A stretch of DNA of 64,000 nt from Hyphomonas polymorpha PS728 (GTDB lineage Bacteria; Pseudomonadota; Alphaproteobacteria; Caulobacterales; Hyphomonadaceae). Where the stretch lies: contig NZ_ARYM01000004.1 of the NCBI RefSeq assembly GCF_000685315.1, positions 186,001 through 250,000 of the forward strand, in the 5' to 3' direction. The notes below the pieces were generated by a model. The model was not told the DNA's origin. It saw nothing but the letters and a program-made list of their open reading frames with translations, and ran no database searches. This document shows, in pieces, positions 9,052 through 17,093 of this stretch; positions within the stretch are counted from its first letter, which is position 1, and every line of letters begins with the position of its first letter. A program made the translations under genes and the position numbers.

Positions 9052-11187
9052 TCAGCCTTCGACAAGTCCAATGACAAGTTCTTGATTGAGAATCTCGGGC
9101 AGGATCTGCGGCTCGCTCGCCCCGGCGGGATACCAGAGATACATCGGCACCCCTGCGCGCTCGCGCAACCTCAATTCCTCGGCAATCATCGGGTCTTTCT
9201 GGGTGAAGTCGCCCACAAGGAACGCCACATTCGCGGCCTTGAACGCATCCTGCACCTTGCGCGTTTTCAGCGTGGTCAGCTTGTTGACCTGGCAGCTGGC
9301 GCACCAGCTGGCGGTGAAATCCACGAAGACGGGACGGCCTTCCGCCAGCATCGCCTCGACGGTTTCCGGGCTCCAGGCCGCTTCGCCATAGCTGCCGCTG
9401 AAGGCGGCCTGGCTGCTGCCGGTTACCGAAGCGGCGGGCACATTGGCCTGCATGGCGGGATAGACAAACGCCCCGGCCAGCGCGAGCGCGGCAACGCCCT
9501 TGCGCAGGCCCCCGCCCTGACGCCCCAGCCAGATGGCAAAGACCAGCGCCGTTGCCCCGGCGAGGGTCCAGCCTGCTGCCCCTGCCCCGGCCAGCCCGGC
9601 GACCACCGAGAGCAGCCAGGCGGCGGTGAGGAACATCGGAAAGGCAAAAGCCTGTTTCAGCGTGTCCATCCACTTGCCGGGCTTGGGCAACAGACGGTGC
9701 AGCCCCGGCACAAAGCTGAGGATCAGGAAGGGCAGCGCCATGCCAAAACCCATGGCCAGGAAAACAGCGATCACTGCCGGGGCCGGCTGGCCGATCACGG
9801 CGCCGAGCGCGGCGCCCAGGAACGGGCCGACACAGGGCGCGCCGACCACGGCGGCCAGGACCCCAGTAAAGAAGGCCCCCACCGCGCCGCCGCGATTGGC
9901 AAGGCTGCCGCCGAGGTTCTGAACAGAGCTGCCGAGTTCAAAAAAGCCCATCAGCCAGAGGCCGACGCCAAACATCACCAGGGCAAGGATGGCCACGGTG
10001 GGCGCGTGCTGCAGCTGGAACCCGAGCGTCGCCGAACCGGTCGCCTGCCGCACCAGCAGCAGCGCGCCCGCCAGCGCCAGGAAGGAAATCAGCACGCCGC
10101 CGGTATACCAGAGGCCGTGGGATTTAAGCTCCCCGGCATGGCCCGAAGCGGCCGCCTGCACCATGCCGAGCGCCTTCATGGAGAGGACCGGCAGCACGCA
10201 GGGCATGAGATTGAGGATAATGCCGCCGATCAGGGCGAAGAAGGCCAGGGTCGCGATCCGCTCAAGACCAAGCGGCGCAGCCCCGCCGGCGGCAGAGCCA
10301 AGCCCCTTGCCCGGCATCACGGCCTGCACCTCGCGGTCAGCGGTGCCCGCAAATACCTCCCCGCGCGCGGCAGAGATCTCATAGCCGAAAGGTTCAGCGC
10401 CGGGCGCATCTATCCGGATCACGCCGTCGAGCGTGTCTGAAATGCTGCCTGCGCGATCAGGCGTCAGCGACAGGCTGGCGCCTTCGGGGCCCGCACGCTG
10501 GGGCTGAGCCGCCGGGTGGCTGATCTCGTGATTGAACGGGAAGAAACGGATATGCGCGTCTTCCGGAAAGCCGCCTTCCTGGCGCAGCGACAGCGTCCAG
10601 GGCTCGGCCGCGTCATCAATCCGCGCCTCGCCGGGAAAGGCGGTCGGCACGCGGGCGATCCATTCGCCGATCTTCGCGCCTGCCTCGGCATTCTCCTGGG
10701 GCGCGCCTACCGGCAGGGTCAGGAACACATCGGCCGTCTCCGGAATGCAGATCGATTCGCAGATGAGGTAATCGGCCTCGGCAACGATCTTCATCTCCCC
10801 GCTCGCATCCCGCGGCACCGTCACGGGAAAGGCAAAGATGACCTCGTCATCATAGCCATAATCCATGATCTCGCCTTCAACGACGGGGATCAGATGGGGC
10901 AGCGGCCAGAGAAACCCGCCCACGGCGTCTTCGGGCAGGCTGGTGCCCTCTTTCAGGATCAGCTGCGGCGGCAGGCCGGCATCCCCGGCATTGCGCCAAT
11001 AGATGTGCCAGCCATCATCCATCTGCATCCGCAGCGCGGCATAGAAGGTCTCGCCCGGCGCGACGCTGACCCGGTCTGCGATCAGCTCTGCCTCGGCCCG
11101 GCGCTCGTCCATCTGCGCATGAGCCAGCCCGGCCATGAGCGAAAGGCCAAGCGCGGCAAAGGCAAAACGCCGGATAAACCCTGTCAT
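9052..11187 (-). CDS. DsbD/ScsB-like transmembrane disulfide reductase
   Basis: A 711-residue, three-part protein that carries electrons from cytoplasmic thioredoxin to periplasmic partners. After a signal peptide (ending about A24), the N-terminal periplasmic domain has the C143-E-S-I-C147 pair of DsbD-alpha/ScsB. The middle is a bundle of about eight helices with the paired M-P-C-V-L-P and G-A-P-C-V-G-P motifs. The C-terminal thioredoxin domain has W-C-A-S-C. All three redox centres are intact. The large N-terminal domain is closer to ScsB than to E. coli DsbD. The exported redoxin gene follows after 48 nt in the same direction. Confidence 0.9.
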   Translation of the reverse strand: MTGFIRRFAFAALGLSLMAGLAHAQMDERRAEAELIADRVSVAPGETFYAALRMQMDDGWHIYWRNAGDAGLPPQLILKEGTSLPEDAVGGFLWPLPHLIPVVEGEIMDYGYDDEVIFAFPVTVPRDASGEMKIVAEADYLICESICIPETADVFLTLPVGAPQENAEAGAKIGEWIARVPTAFPGEARIDDAAEPWTLSLRQEGGFPEDAHIRFFPFNHEISHPAAQPQRAGPEGASLSLTPDRAGSISDTLDGVIRIDAPGAEPFGYEISAARGEVFAGTADREVQAVMPGKGLGSAAGGAAPLGLERIATLAFFALIGGIILNLMPCVLPVLSMKALGMVQAAASGHAGELKSHGLWYTGGVLISFLALAGALLLVRQATGSATLGFQLQHAPTVAILALVMFGVGLWLMGFFELGSSVQNLGGSLANRGGAVGAFFTGVLAAVVGAPCVGPFLGAALGAVIGQPAPAVIAVFLAMGFGMALPFLILSFVPGLHRLLPKPGKWMDTLKQAFAFPMFLTAAWLLSVVAGLAGAGAAGWTLAGATALVFAIWLGRQGGGLRKGVAALALAGAFVYPAMQANVPAASVTGSSQAAFSGSYGEAAWSPETVEAMLAEGRPVFVDFTASWCASCQVNKLTTLKTRKVQDAFKAANVAFLVGDFTQKDPMIAEELRLRERAGVPMYLWYPAGASEPQILPEILNQELVIGLVEG

Positions 11188-11289
11188 CTACAGCAGCTCC
11201 GTCCATAATATCGATTGGATGACATATGCGCCGGGCGTCTGGCCGGGGAAAGCCCTGCTCGCCGGTTCGTGATGCTGGCAGCCTGCGTC

Positions 11290-11328
11290 AAAAAAGAAAC
11301 GGCCCTCCACCGAGGTGGAAGGCCGTTT
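11290..11328 (-). terminator. intrinsic terminator of the sapC-family gene
   Basis: Stem 11297-11310 pairs with 11315-11328 (one mismatch) around a CGAG loop. Read on the minus strand it is followed by a T-rich run (11296-11290). It lies just downstream of the SapC-family stop codon. Confidence 0.85.
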
Positions 11329-11354
11329 CCGGAAAATCACGAAGAAAAAGGGCC

Positions 11355-12152
11355 TCAGGAGACCGCTTCGGCCTGCTGGGGCGCCGCGCGGACCGCGCGG
11401 TTGACCACTTTCGACCAGTTCAGCAGCGACACGAGGTGCGCATAGCAGGCGCCAAGCGCGCCATTGTTGCGCAGCTCCAGGAATTTCTCCGGCGCAAGCG
11501 CATTGAGGCGCTCCTCGGAGATGGCCCAATAGTCGGCAACCTTCTGGGCCGGGCCGGTATTGTTGCCCTGCGGGTCGCGCGGCTGGAAGGTCACCGTCTT
11601 CTGCTCGAAGAGGTCCATGTCGCGGAGGATTTTCACGAAATCGACCGTGGCGCGGCGCTGACGCTCGAATTCCTTGCAGAACTCGATGGCATCACTGGTG
11701 AACTGGGTCGGCTGGCCGTTCTGGAAGAAGGGCACTTCAGGCTGGTTGGACACCATCGGCGCAGACCGGTCGACGCAGAGGAGAAGACGGTCAGAGCCTT
11801 CATCGGTGGCGAAGACGAACGGATAGCGGCGCACGAAGGCGGGAATGTAATGGTCTTCCAGCACCAGGCCGTTGCTGTCGACATACAGGTTCTCGCCCTG
11901 GCGAACGCCCATCACGGCGACCGGAGTGCGCTCTTCCCCCACGAAGATGATCGGGTAGGAAGCCGCCGAAACGCCAAACTCGGTCACGGTGACCGGAACG
12001 GCATGGGCTTCGCGGAGGAACCCGAAAGGCTGGGGGATCTGCTTAACGCCAAGACCGCCATGATCTTCAGCAGAAAGCGGCTGCGGATTCTTGTAGAACA
12101 GAACTTGACCGGAAAGTGCGGATGAACCGCCAGTCGGAATGGGCGTTGTCAC
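11355..12152 (-). CDS. SapC family protein
   Basis: A 265-residue protein of the SapC family (PF07277), named after a Campylobacter surface-layer-linked gene and common in Alphaproteobacteria and other Proteobacteria. There is no signal peptide or membrane helix. Recognisable parts are the Y-P-I-I-F block with a G-V-R-x-G-E-N-L region in the first half and the Y-I-P-A-F-V-R-R-Y-P-F-V block near 140. Molecular function is not established for the family. It is expressed as a single gene, with its own terminator downstream. An S-layer role is only suggested by the family name. Confidence 0.82.
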   Translation of the reverse strand: MTTPIPTGGSSALSGQVLFYKNPQPLSAEDHGGLGVKQIPQPFGFLREAHAVPVTVTEFGVSAASYPIIFVGEERTPVAVMGVRQGENLYVDSNGLVLEDHYIPAFVRRYPFVFATDEGSDRLLLCVDRSAPMVSNQPEVPFFQNGQPTQFTSDAIEFCKEFERQRRATVDFVKILRDMDLFEQKTVTFQPRDPQGNNTGPAQKVADYWAISEERLNALAPEKFLELRNNGALGACYAHLVSLLNWSKVVNRAVRAAPQQAEAVS

Positions 12153-12258
12153 GTTGCGTGGCTCCTCGGAACTTTGCCGGAGAAGTAACGGAAATAAACT
12201 ATGGCCACAACACCCGAAACAAGCTCAATTACAGTGAAAACCGAGTAATATAAGTGTC

Positions 12259-14139
12259 ATGCAAGCCTTAAGCGGACGCAGAACAGCGCGCCTTTTGCCG
12301 GCCGGGCTTTGCACAGCCCTTCTCCTTGCCGTGGTGCCGGCTGCCTGCACCCCCCGCGCAGACCCCGAAGGCACCCCCCGGCGCGTCGCCCGGGAGATTG
12401 AGCGGACGCTCACCACGGTGGCCCAGAACGAAGTCACCCGCGACCCGGAACTGGCCACGCGGCTGGGCCTGCCGGAACCGGATGCCGGCTATGCCTATAA
12501 CCGCTTCCTGACCGACCGGTCGCAGGCCGCCTATGAGCGCGCGCGTCTCTCGCGCCTGGAAACCCGCGACCTTCTGGTGCGCATCACGCGCCCGGCGCGC
12601 GGCAGCGCCCTGGCCCGCCATCTCGACACGCTGATTGCCGCCCATGAAACCGCTGAAACCCTGTTCATGGCCGGCCATGGCGCCTCCGCACTGGGCGCGT
12701 CCTACCCCTATGTGACCGACCATACGCGCGGCGCCTATCTGGATGTGCCCGACCTTCTGGCGCGTTTTCATCCGCTGCGCACACCGGCAAACGCGCGCGC
12801 CTATGCCGACCGGATGGCGCAGTTTGCCGATGCCATCGAGGACGACCGGCGGCGCCTGGAATCCGATGCCCGCGCCGGAACAGTGCCCCCCGCCCCCATC
12901 CTGCGCCGGATGTACGCGCTTGCGGCCGCCGGAGCCGCCGCGCCGCCGGAGACAAGCCCGGCCGTGGTGAGCTTTGAAAACTTGCTGCCCGGCATCGCCG
13001 ATCTGACCCCGGCGGAGCGCCAGCAGCTGCTGACAGATGTGCGCCGGATTGCCGCCGAGAATGTGCGCCCTGCCTATGCCGCCTTTGCTGCGAGCCTGAG
13101 CGCGCTGGCCAACACGGCGCCGGAATTGCCCGGCGTCTGGCAGCTTCCCGATGGCCCTGCCTATTACGCGGCCGCACTCAAGGCCTATACCGGCGACGAC
13201 GCCTCCGCCGCCGGCCTGCACGAGCGCGGCAAGCTGGAAGTCGACGCGCTGCTGGCAGAGACCCATCGCGCGCTGGTTACCCTTGGCCTTGAAGACGGCA
13301 GCGTGGGCGAGCGCCTGGCTTTCCTCGCCGCCCAGCCCGAACAGATTTATCCTGATACGGAAGAAGGCCATGCCGCCCTGATCGGCCGCATCCTGGCCCA
13401 TGCAGACCGCGCCGAAGCCGCCCTGTCAGGCCAGTTCGACATTCCCCTGACCGAAAAGGCAGGCCTGCGCGCCGTGCCGCCCGAATTTGCCAGCTTCCTG
13501 CCCCCGGCAGCCTACATTCCCCGCGCGCTTGGCAATAACCGCCCGGCGCGTGTGGAGATCAATGCCCAGCGGCTGGCAGACTGGCCGGATTTCTCGCTGG
13601 CTGTGCTGGCCTTCCATGAGCTTGTGCCCGGCCATCATCTGGAAAGCAGCGCGGCGCGCGAAGCCGGCCTGCCCCTGGCGCGCCAGATGGTGTGGAACGT
13701 GGCCTATGGCGAAGGCTGGGCCTCCTATGCCGAAACCCTGGCCGACGAGCTGGGTCTTTATTCGGAAGATCCGGTGAGCCGCATCGGCTATCTGCAATCC
13801 CTGCTGCTGCGCGCGGCGGCGCTGGTCGCCGATACCGGCATCCACAATGAGCGCTGGAGCCGCGATCAGGCGATTGCCTATCTGGCAGAGACCACCGGCC
13901 TCAGCCTGGAGCGGAGCGCTGATGAAGTGGACCGCTACACCGTGCGGCCGGGCTATGCGGCCGCCTACTGGATCGGCCGCGAACGGATCCTCGACCTGCG
14001 GGAACGCGCCATCCGCGTGCTGGGGCCGAAATTCGACCCGAAGGAATTTCACCGGGTGATCCTGATGGGCGGGCCGCGCCCGCTCGGCATGGTCGAAGAG
14101 GATGTCACCCGCTGGTATACCGCGCAGGTTCAGAACTGA
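12259..14139 (+). CDS. DUF885 family lipoprotein, putative metallopeptidase
   Basis: A 626-residue protein with a lipoprotein-type N-terminus (V-P-A-A-C, Cys30) and a DUF885 body. The putative zinc motif is H453-E-L-V-P-G-H-H, followed by a G-E-G-W-A-x-Y-A-E block typical of the family. DUF885 proteins are predicted peptidases of the gluzincin type; some hydrolyse small peptides, but substrates are mostly unknown. A cell-envelope location is inferred from the lipobox. It is a single gene, divergent from sapC by 106 nt. Length and motif order are as expected. Confidence 0.87.
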   Translation: MQALSGRRTARLLPAGLCTALLLAVVPAACTPRADPEGTPRRVAREIERTLTTVAQNEVTRDPELATRLGLPEPDAGYAYNRFLTDRSQAAYERARLSRLETRDLLVRITRPARGSALARHLDTLIAAHETAETLFMAGHGASALGASYPYVTDHTRGAYLDVPDLLARFHPLRTPANARAYADRMAQFADAIEDDRRRLESDARAGTVPPAPILRRMYALAAAGAAAPPETSPAVVSFENLLPGIADLTPAERQQLLTDVRRIAAENVRPAYAAFAASLSALANTAPELPGVWQLPDGPAYYAAALKAYTGDDASAAGLHERGKLEVDALLAETHRALVTLGLEDGSVGERLAFLAAQPEQIYPDTEEGHAALIGRILAHADRAEAALSGQFDIPLTEKAGLRAVPPEFASFLPPAAYIPRALGNNRPARVEINAQRLADWPDFSLAVLAFHELVPGHHLESSAAREAGLPLARQMVWNVAYGEGWASYAETLADELGLYSEDPVSRIGYLQSLLLRAAALVADTGIHNERWSRDQAIAYLAETTGLSLERSADEVDRYTVRPGYAAAYWIGRERILDLRERAIRVLGPKFDPKEFHRVILMGGPRPLGMVEEDVTRWYTAQVQN

Positions 14140-14177
14140 GCCCTGCCCCGCGCGGCGCCACCACCATCGAAACCCTG

Positions 14178-14516
14178 TCAGGCTGCAAGCCGCACCGGCG
14201 CCTGGTCCGACCGGCAGACCGGCATGAACCCGGCCTCAAGATCAGCCACCATCGCCTTGCGCTGGTGGCCATCAAATTCCAGCGCCAGGAACACGGCATT
14301 GGCGCCATAGCGCTCCGCCTCGGCCAGCGCCCAGATCGGCTGGATGTCATGCGGGCGTCCGGAGAGTTCCATCACCCGGTAGACGCGCCAGCCGCAGGCA
14401 TCCTGGGCTGCAAAGATCACCACACCGGCACTGCGTGCCCACGGCGCATCTGCCGCCGTCCGCTGGAATTTCCACGCCTTGCCTGACTTGCCGCGAAAGC
14501 TGACTTGACCAAACAT
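14178..14516 (-). CDS. small conserved protein under LexA boxes; possible degenerate GIY-YIG-like fold
   Basis: A 112-residue protein with no signal or membrane segment. The ATG has GGAG 7 nt upstream. I do not recognise a named family. The layout (F-x-G-x-S-G near 8-12, G-V-V-I-F-A near 31-36, W-R-V-Y-R-V near 43-48, A-E-x-Y-G-A near 65-73, R-K-x-M-V-A-D-L near 85-92, a P-V-C ending near 99) recalls short GIY-YIG-like nuclease proteins. The catalytic Tyr and Glu positions do not look conserved, so this is tentative. Three GTTC half-sites at 11-nt spacing lie directly upstream, which suggests SOS control. Confidence 0.7.
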   Translation of the reverse strand: MFGQVSFRGKSGKAWKFQRTAADAPWARSAGVVIFAAQDACGWRVYRVMELSGRPHDIQPIWALAEAERYGANAVFLALEFDGHQRKAMVADLEAGFMPVCRSDQAPVRLAA

Positions 14517-14541
14517 GTTCTTGCTCCGTTCCTTGTAGGAT

Positions 14542-14567
14542 GTTCTTATGATGTTCTAGTTTGGTTC
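14542..14567. promoter_or_regulatory. tandem alphaproteobacterial LexA (SOS) boxes
   Basis: GTTC occurs at 14542, 14553 and 14564, each separated by exactly 7 nt. This gives two overlapping copies of GTTC-N7-GTTC, the LexA operator known from Caulobacter, Rhizobium and Rhodobacter. The site lies 26-51 nt upstream of the start codon of the 112-residue gene, over its probable promoter. The neighbouring gene upstream (DUF2794) ends here, so the operator can only serve the small gene. Confidence 0.8.
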
Positions 14568-14649
14568 GCAAGAAGTTTTTGGTAAACAAAGGGTTAAACG
14601 GCAAACGCGCCGTTAACGTTCCGCTGTGGATGAGTTTGTGGGAAAGCCG

Positions 14650-14985
14650 TCAGCGCACGATGGTGAAACGGCGTGATTCAAACACCTTCAGCACCTGCCG
14701 CAGATCCCGCCCCCGGCGCAGCACCTGGCCGGCAGATCCATACACCGCATACTGGCCCTGACGATTGGCCAGCGCGGGCTCTTTCTCGATTCGCCAGGTG
14801 GGGCTTTCGGCATGGCGGCGGAAGATCGCGAAGGTCGCCACATCCTCTTCCATGCCGATGGCATAGTCGCGCGCCTCGCCTGCAATCACCAACCGGCCAT
14901 AGACATCAAGAATGGGCTGCATCTCTGCCTTCTGAAAGGCAACGACCGGTTCCGGTGCAGGTTTCCTGTGGAAAGAATCCGTCAT
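14650..14985 (-). CDS. DUF2794 domain protein
   Basis: A 111-residue cytoplasmic protein matching DUF2794, a small family found in Alphaproteobacteria. The hallmark middle region is present (F-R-R-H-A-E-S-P-x-W-R-I-E-K near 54-67, then A-L-A-N-R-Q-G-Q-Y-A-V-Y). No catalytic residues are known and function is unestablished. It stands alone, with 269 nt before COQ9 and the SOS-regulated gene after it. Confidence 0.8.
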   Translation of the reverse strand: MTDSFHRKPAPEPVVAFQKAEMQPILDVYGRLVIAGEARDYAIGMEEDVATFAIFRRHAESPTWRIEKEPALANRQGQYAVYGSAGQVLRRGRDLRQVLKVFESRRFTIVR

Positions 14986-15118
14986 CTCGGTTACAGTTTC
15001 GTCACAGGTTTTCGTTCGCGTCCAGCCCCTTGTAGAGCTAACGCATAATTAATCCCGCAGACTCTGTTTCACCGCAATTCGGCCTTGCCCCCGCCGCATC
15101 GCGCGGCCATCTTATGGG

Positions 15119-15202
15119 TGTCGGACGGAGGACTTTCGCAAGCGCCCCGGACCCATCAGCCCCCCCAGCCCCCTGGGGTGTTTGTTGCGCCCCCGTCCGA
15201 CA
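15119..15202. repeat. long-range inverted repeat in the DUF2794/COQ9 gap
   Basis: Bases 15119-15128 are the exact reverse complement of 15193-15202 (10 bp). Between them is a C-rich stretch with a smaller CCCCAG/CTGGGG hairpin. There is no T-run on either side. It may be a structured RNA or leader of the DUF2794 gene, or simply a DNA element; nothing here decides. Confidence 0.45.
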
Positions 15203-15254
15203 ACCTAACCCCCTGAAAATTCAGAAGAATTAAGCTGCGCCGCACGCGCTGCGA

Positions 15255-15872
15255 TCAATGCTGTTTCTGCGGCATCCGGTCGAGAATCGGTTTCACGAAT
15301 CGCGCGGCCGTTCGTCCGACCCCGGACGCATGCGCCAGACGCCGCTCAATGAAGGACTCAAGGTCTTCCGGGGACGGATTATCGGCCCAGTGCAGCACGA
15401 TTGCCGGGATCACGCCCGCCAGCAGGCCGCGCTTGGAATAGCGGTTATAATCTTCAGAAGTGTCACCCGCTGCGGTCCACACCATGTCGGCCACTTTCCA
15501 ACTGCGCTGCAGCGCCGGCCCGGCGCCCCAGGGCAGGAAGCCGCGGGCCGCCGCTCGGCGCACCGCTTCCCGGTGAGGCTCAAGCCCGGCCAGCCAGACG
15601 AGCACCCCGCGCTTCACCTTGTCAGGCACCCGCAGGCCGGACATGTCTTCCCCCGCCAGCGCGTCCCGCGCGCGGGCTTCGGCATCGTCGAAAAAGCCCT
15701 CGATCAGGTCAATCACGCCGCGCGGGGCAGCCAGCGCCTGCTCGTCCGGTGTCAGCCCCGCCTTTACGGAGGCGGCCGCTGCGGCCGTCTCGCTCCAGCC
15801 CTCAAAAACGACCTCTGGAAGCAGGGCGTCCAGCCAGCGGCGGCGAAGCAGTGCAGAAGGCGGCGTTGTCAT
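15255..15872 (-). CDS. COQ9 family protein (ubiquinone biosynthesis)
   Basis: A 205-residue homologue of COQ9, a lipid-binding TetR-like-fold protein that presents ubiquinone intermediates to the COQ7 hydroxylase. Typical features are the start (R-R-x-W-L-D-A-L-L), a central L-P-x-x-L-x-R-S-W-x-x-A-D-x-x-W-T-A-x-G-D version (here Q-R-S-W-K-V-A-D-M-V-W-T-A-A-G-D), then D-Y-N-R-Y-S-K-R. In bacteria COQ9 is largely limited to Alphaproteobacteria. No other ubiquinone genes are in the window. It is divergent from rpsU. Confidence 0.92.
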   Translation of the reverse strand: MTTPPSALLRRRWLDALLPEVVFEGWSETAAAAASVKAGLTPDEQALAAPRGVIDLIEGFFDDAEARARDALAGEDMSGLRVPDKVKRGVLVWLAGLEPHREAVRRAAARGFLPWGAGPALQRSWKVADMVWTAAGDTSEDYNRYSKRGLLAGVIPAIVLHWADNPSPEDLESFIERRLAHASGVGRTAARFVKPILDRMPQKQH

Positions 15873-16007
15873 GTGTCGATTCCCGGCGCAAGGGGCTTGG
15901 CGAAAGCTGTTTCACCGTGATATAGGCCGCGCTTCTTAGGCTGTCAGGCCCGTAATTAACGAATTCCAGGGTGCCTGGCGCCCGAAAGAACCCGATGGAG
16001 AAGTCCC

Positions 16008-16217
16008 ATAGTACAGATCGTCGTCCGCGATAACAACGTTGAGCAAGCCCTGCGCGCGCTGAAGAAAAAGATGCAGCGCGAAGGCCTGTTCCGGGAAATG
16101 AAGGCCCGTCAGCACTTCGAAAAGCCTTCCGAGAAGAAAGCCCGCCAGCGCGCTGAAGCCGTGCGCCGTGCCCGCAAGCTCGCTCGCAAGCGCGCCCAGC
16201 GCGAAGGCATCGTGTAG
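16008..16217 (+). CDS. rpsU: 30S ribosomal protein S21 with apparent AUA start codon
   Basis: The frame 16008-16217 encodes [17 protein letters not shown] and then K-K-K-M-Q-R-E-G, a clear bacterial S21 (69 residues). S21 is part of the small subunit near the anti-Shine-Dalgarno region. The family normally begins M-V-Q-I or similar, which puts the start at ATA (16008-16010). GGAG at 15997-16000 is 7 nt upstream. The frame is open only back to TAA at 15957; it contains ATT (15963) and CTG (15975) but no ATG, GTG or TTG. A strong terminator follows. The identity is firm; the start codon is unusual. Confidence 0.9.
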   Translation: MVQIVVRDNNVEQALRALKKKMQREGLFREMKARQHFEKPSEKKARQRAEAVRRARKLARKRAQREGIV

Positions 16218-16252
16218 GCTGATCGCCTCTCGGCATATCGCTGAACCACACG

Positions 16253-16285
16253 AAAAACCCCGCCAGAGCCTCTGGCGGGGTTTTT
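16253..16285 (+). terminator. intrinsic terminator of rpsU
   Basis: A perfect 10-bp GC-rich stem (16258-16267 with 16271-16280) with a 3-nt loop is followed by five T. It lies 40 nt after the rpsU stop. The A-run before the stem would allow it to work in both directions. Confidence 0.92.
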
Positions 16286-16366
16286 GTTTGTCCGCAACTG
16301 CCTCTTTTCCGGGCATTCCCAGCGGCAAAGGGGCTGTTGAGGCCTGATTTGACTCTGATTTTTGCA

Positions 16367-16385
16367 GGCGATGGAACCCATCGCC
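16367..16385. repeat. perfect 8-bp hairpin/operator upstream of the 212-residue gene
   Basis: Bases 16367-16374 and 16378-16385 are exact reverse complements around AAC. The site is 51 nt upstream of the ATG at 16436, a plausible position for an operator or a leader hairpin. Confidence 0.45.
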
Positions 16386-16435
16386 GCCTTGCTCGTTGAA
16401 ACCGGCAGAGCTTACAAAAAAGTCAGGTTCCTCCC

Positions 16436-17074
16436 ATGCCGCGCACCACCTTGTATGAATATCGCGCCTGGCCCTCTGAAGAGATGCCGCACATCGAGGC
16501 GCTTCACCATCTGTTTGGCCTTGGCGTCGCCGAGATCCGGACGGACACTTATCTCTTTTCCGCTGCCCGCCCGAACTGGCTGATCGTGCTGCACGGCGTG
16601 GCCGCAGTGGAGATCCTCGAAAAAACCGGTGAGGACGGCCTGCTCACGGTCTGGAAGGTGATTGGCCGGTCCGAATTCCCGCTGCGGCGCAGCCTTGTGC
16701 GCCATCTGCAGGAAGCGTTTCCGGAGGCGGACCTCTCCCACCGCATCCTGGTGCCCGGCGACCTCATCTCCTGGCTGGACGGCGATACGGAGATGTTCAC
16801 CGTCAACAAGCGCACCGTGCAGTTCCAGCGCGAAGGCTGCGTGGCAGAATTCTCGCAGGTGGAAGTCGGTGGCCGCCGCGCCGAAACCTTCTCGCTGATC
16901 TCCAAGCGGGCAGACACGGTGACCGAAGCGCTCGATTTCCTGCCCGCCCCGCGGCTGGAGAACACCGATTACGGCTCCTGGCTGCAAGACCGCCCGTGGA
17001 GCGCGCAGATCCTCGAGCCTGTCGCCAAATCCTACCGCCCGATGCCGGTCCTCGGCGCGGCCAGAGTAGCCTAA
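16436..17074 (+). CDS. conserved-looking hypothetical protein
   Basis: A 212-residue soluble protein that I do not recognise. It has no signal peptide, no membrane helix and no metal or nucleotide motif. Visible features are an N-terminal Y-E-Y-R-A-W-P followed by H-I-E-A-L-H-H-L-F-G-L-G, and a central beta-rich part. Codon use matches the surroundings, which supports a real gene. It is a single gene between the rpsU terminator and the convergent ABC exporter pair. Function unknown. Confidence 0.72.
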   Translation: MPRTTLYEYRAWPSEEMPHIEALHHLFGLGVAEIRTDTYLFSAARPNWLIVLHGVAAVEILEKTGEDGLLTVWKVIGRSEFPLRRSLVRHLQEAFPEADLSHRILVPGDLISWLDGDTEMFTVNKRTVQFQREGCVAEFSQVEVGGRRAETFSLISKRADTVTEALDFLPAPRLENTDYGSWLQDRPWSAQILEPVAKSYRPMPVLGAARVA

Positions 17075-17093
17075 AGCGCGGCGTTAGCGGGGA

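Noticed and set aside
14578..14625. CtrA binding sites (TTAA-N7-TTAA) in the gap before the SOS gene and elsewhere
   Set aside because: TTAA occurs several times in intergenic regions, but no pair has the 7-nt spacing.
15060..15260. 6S RNA or other known housekeeping RNA in the COQ9 gap
   Set aside because: The element is only 84 nt, and I see neither the central bubble nor the expected length of 6S RNA. It is kept as an unnamed structure.
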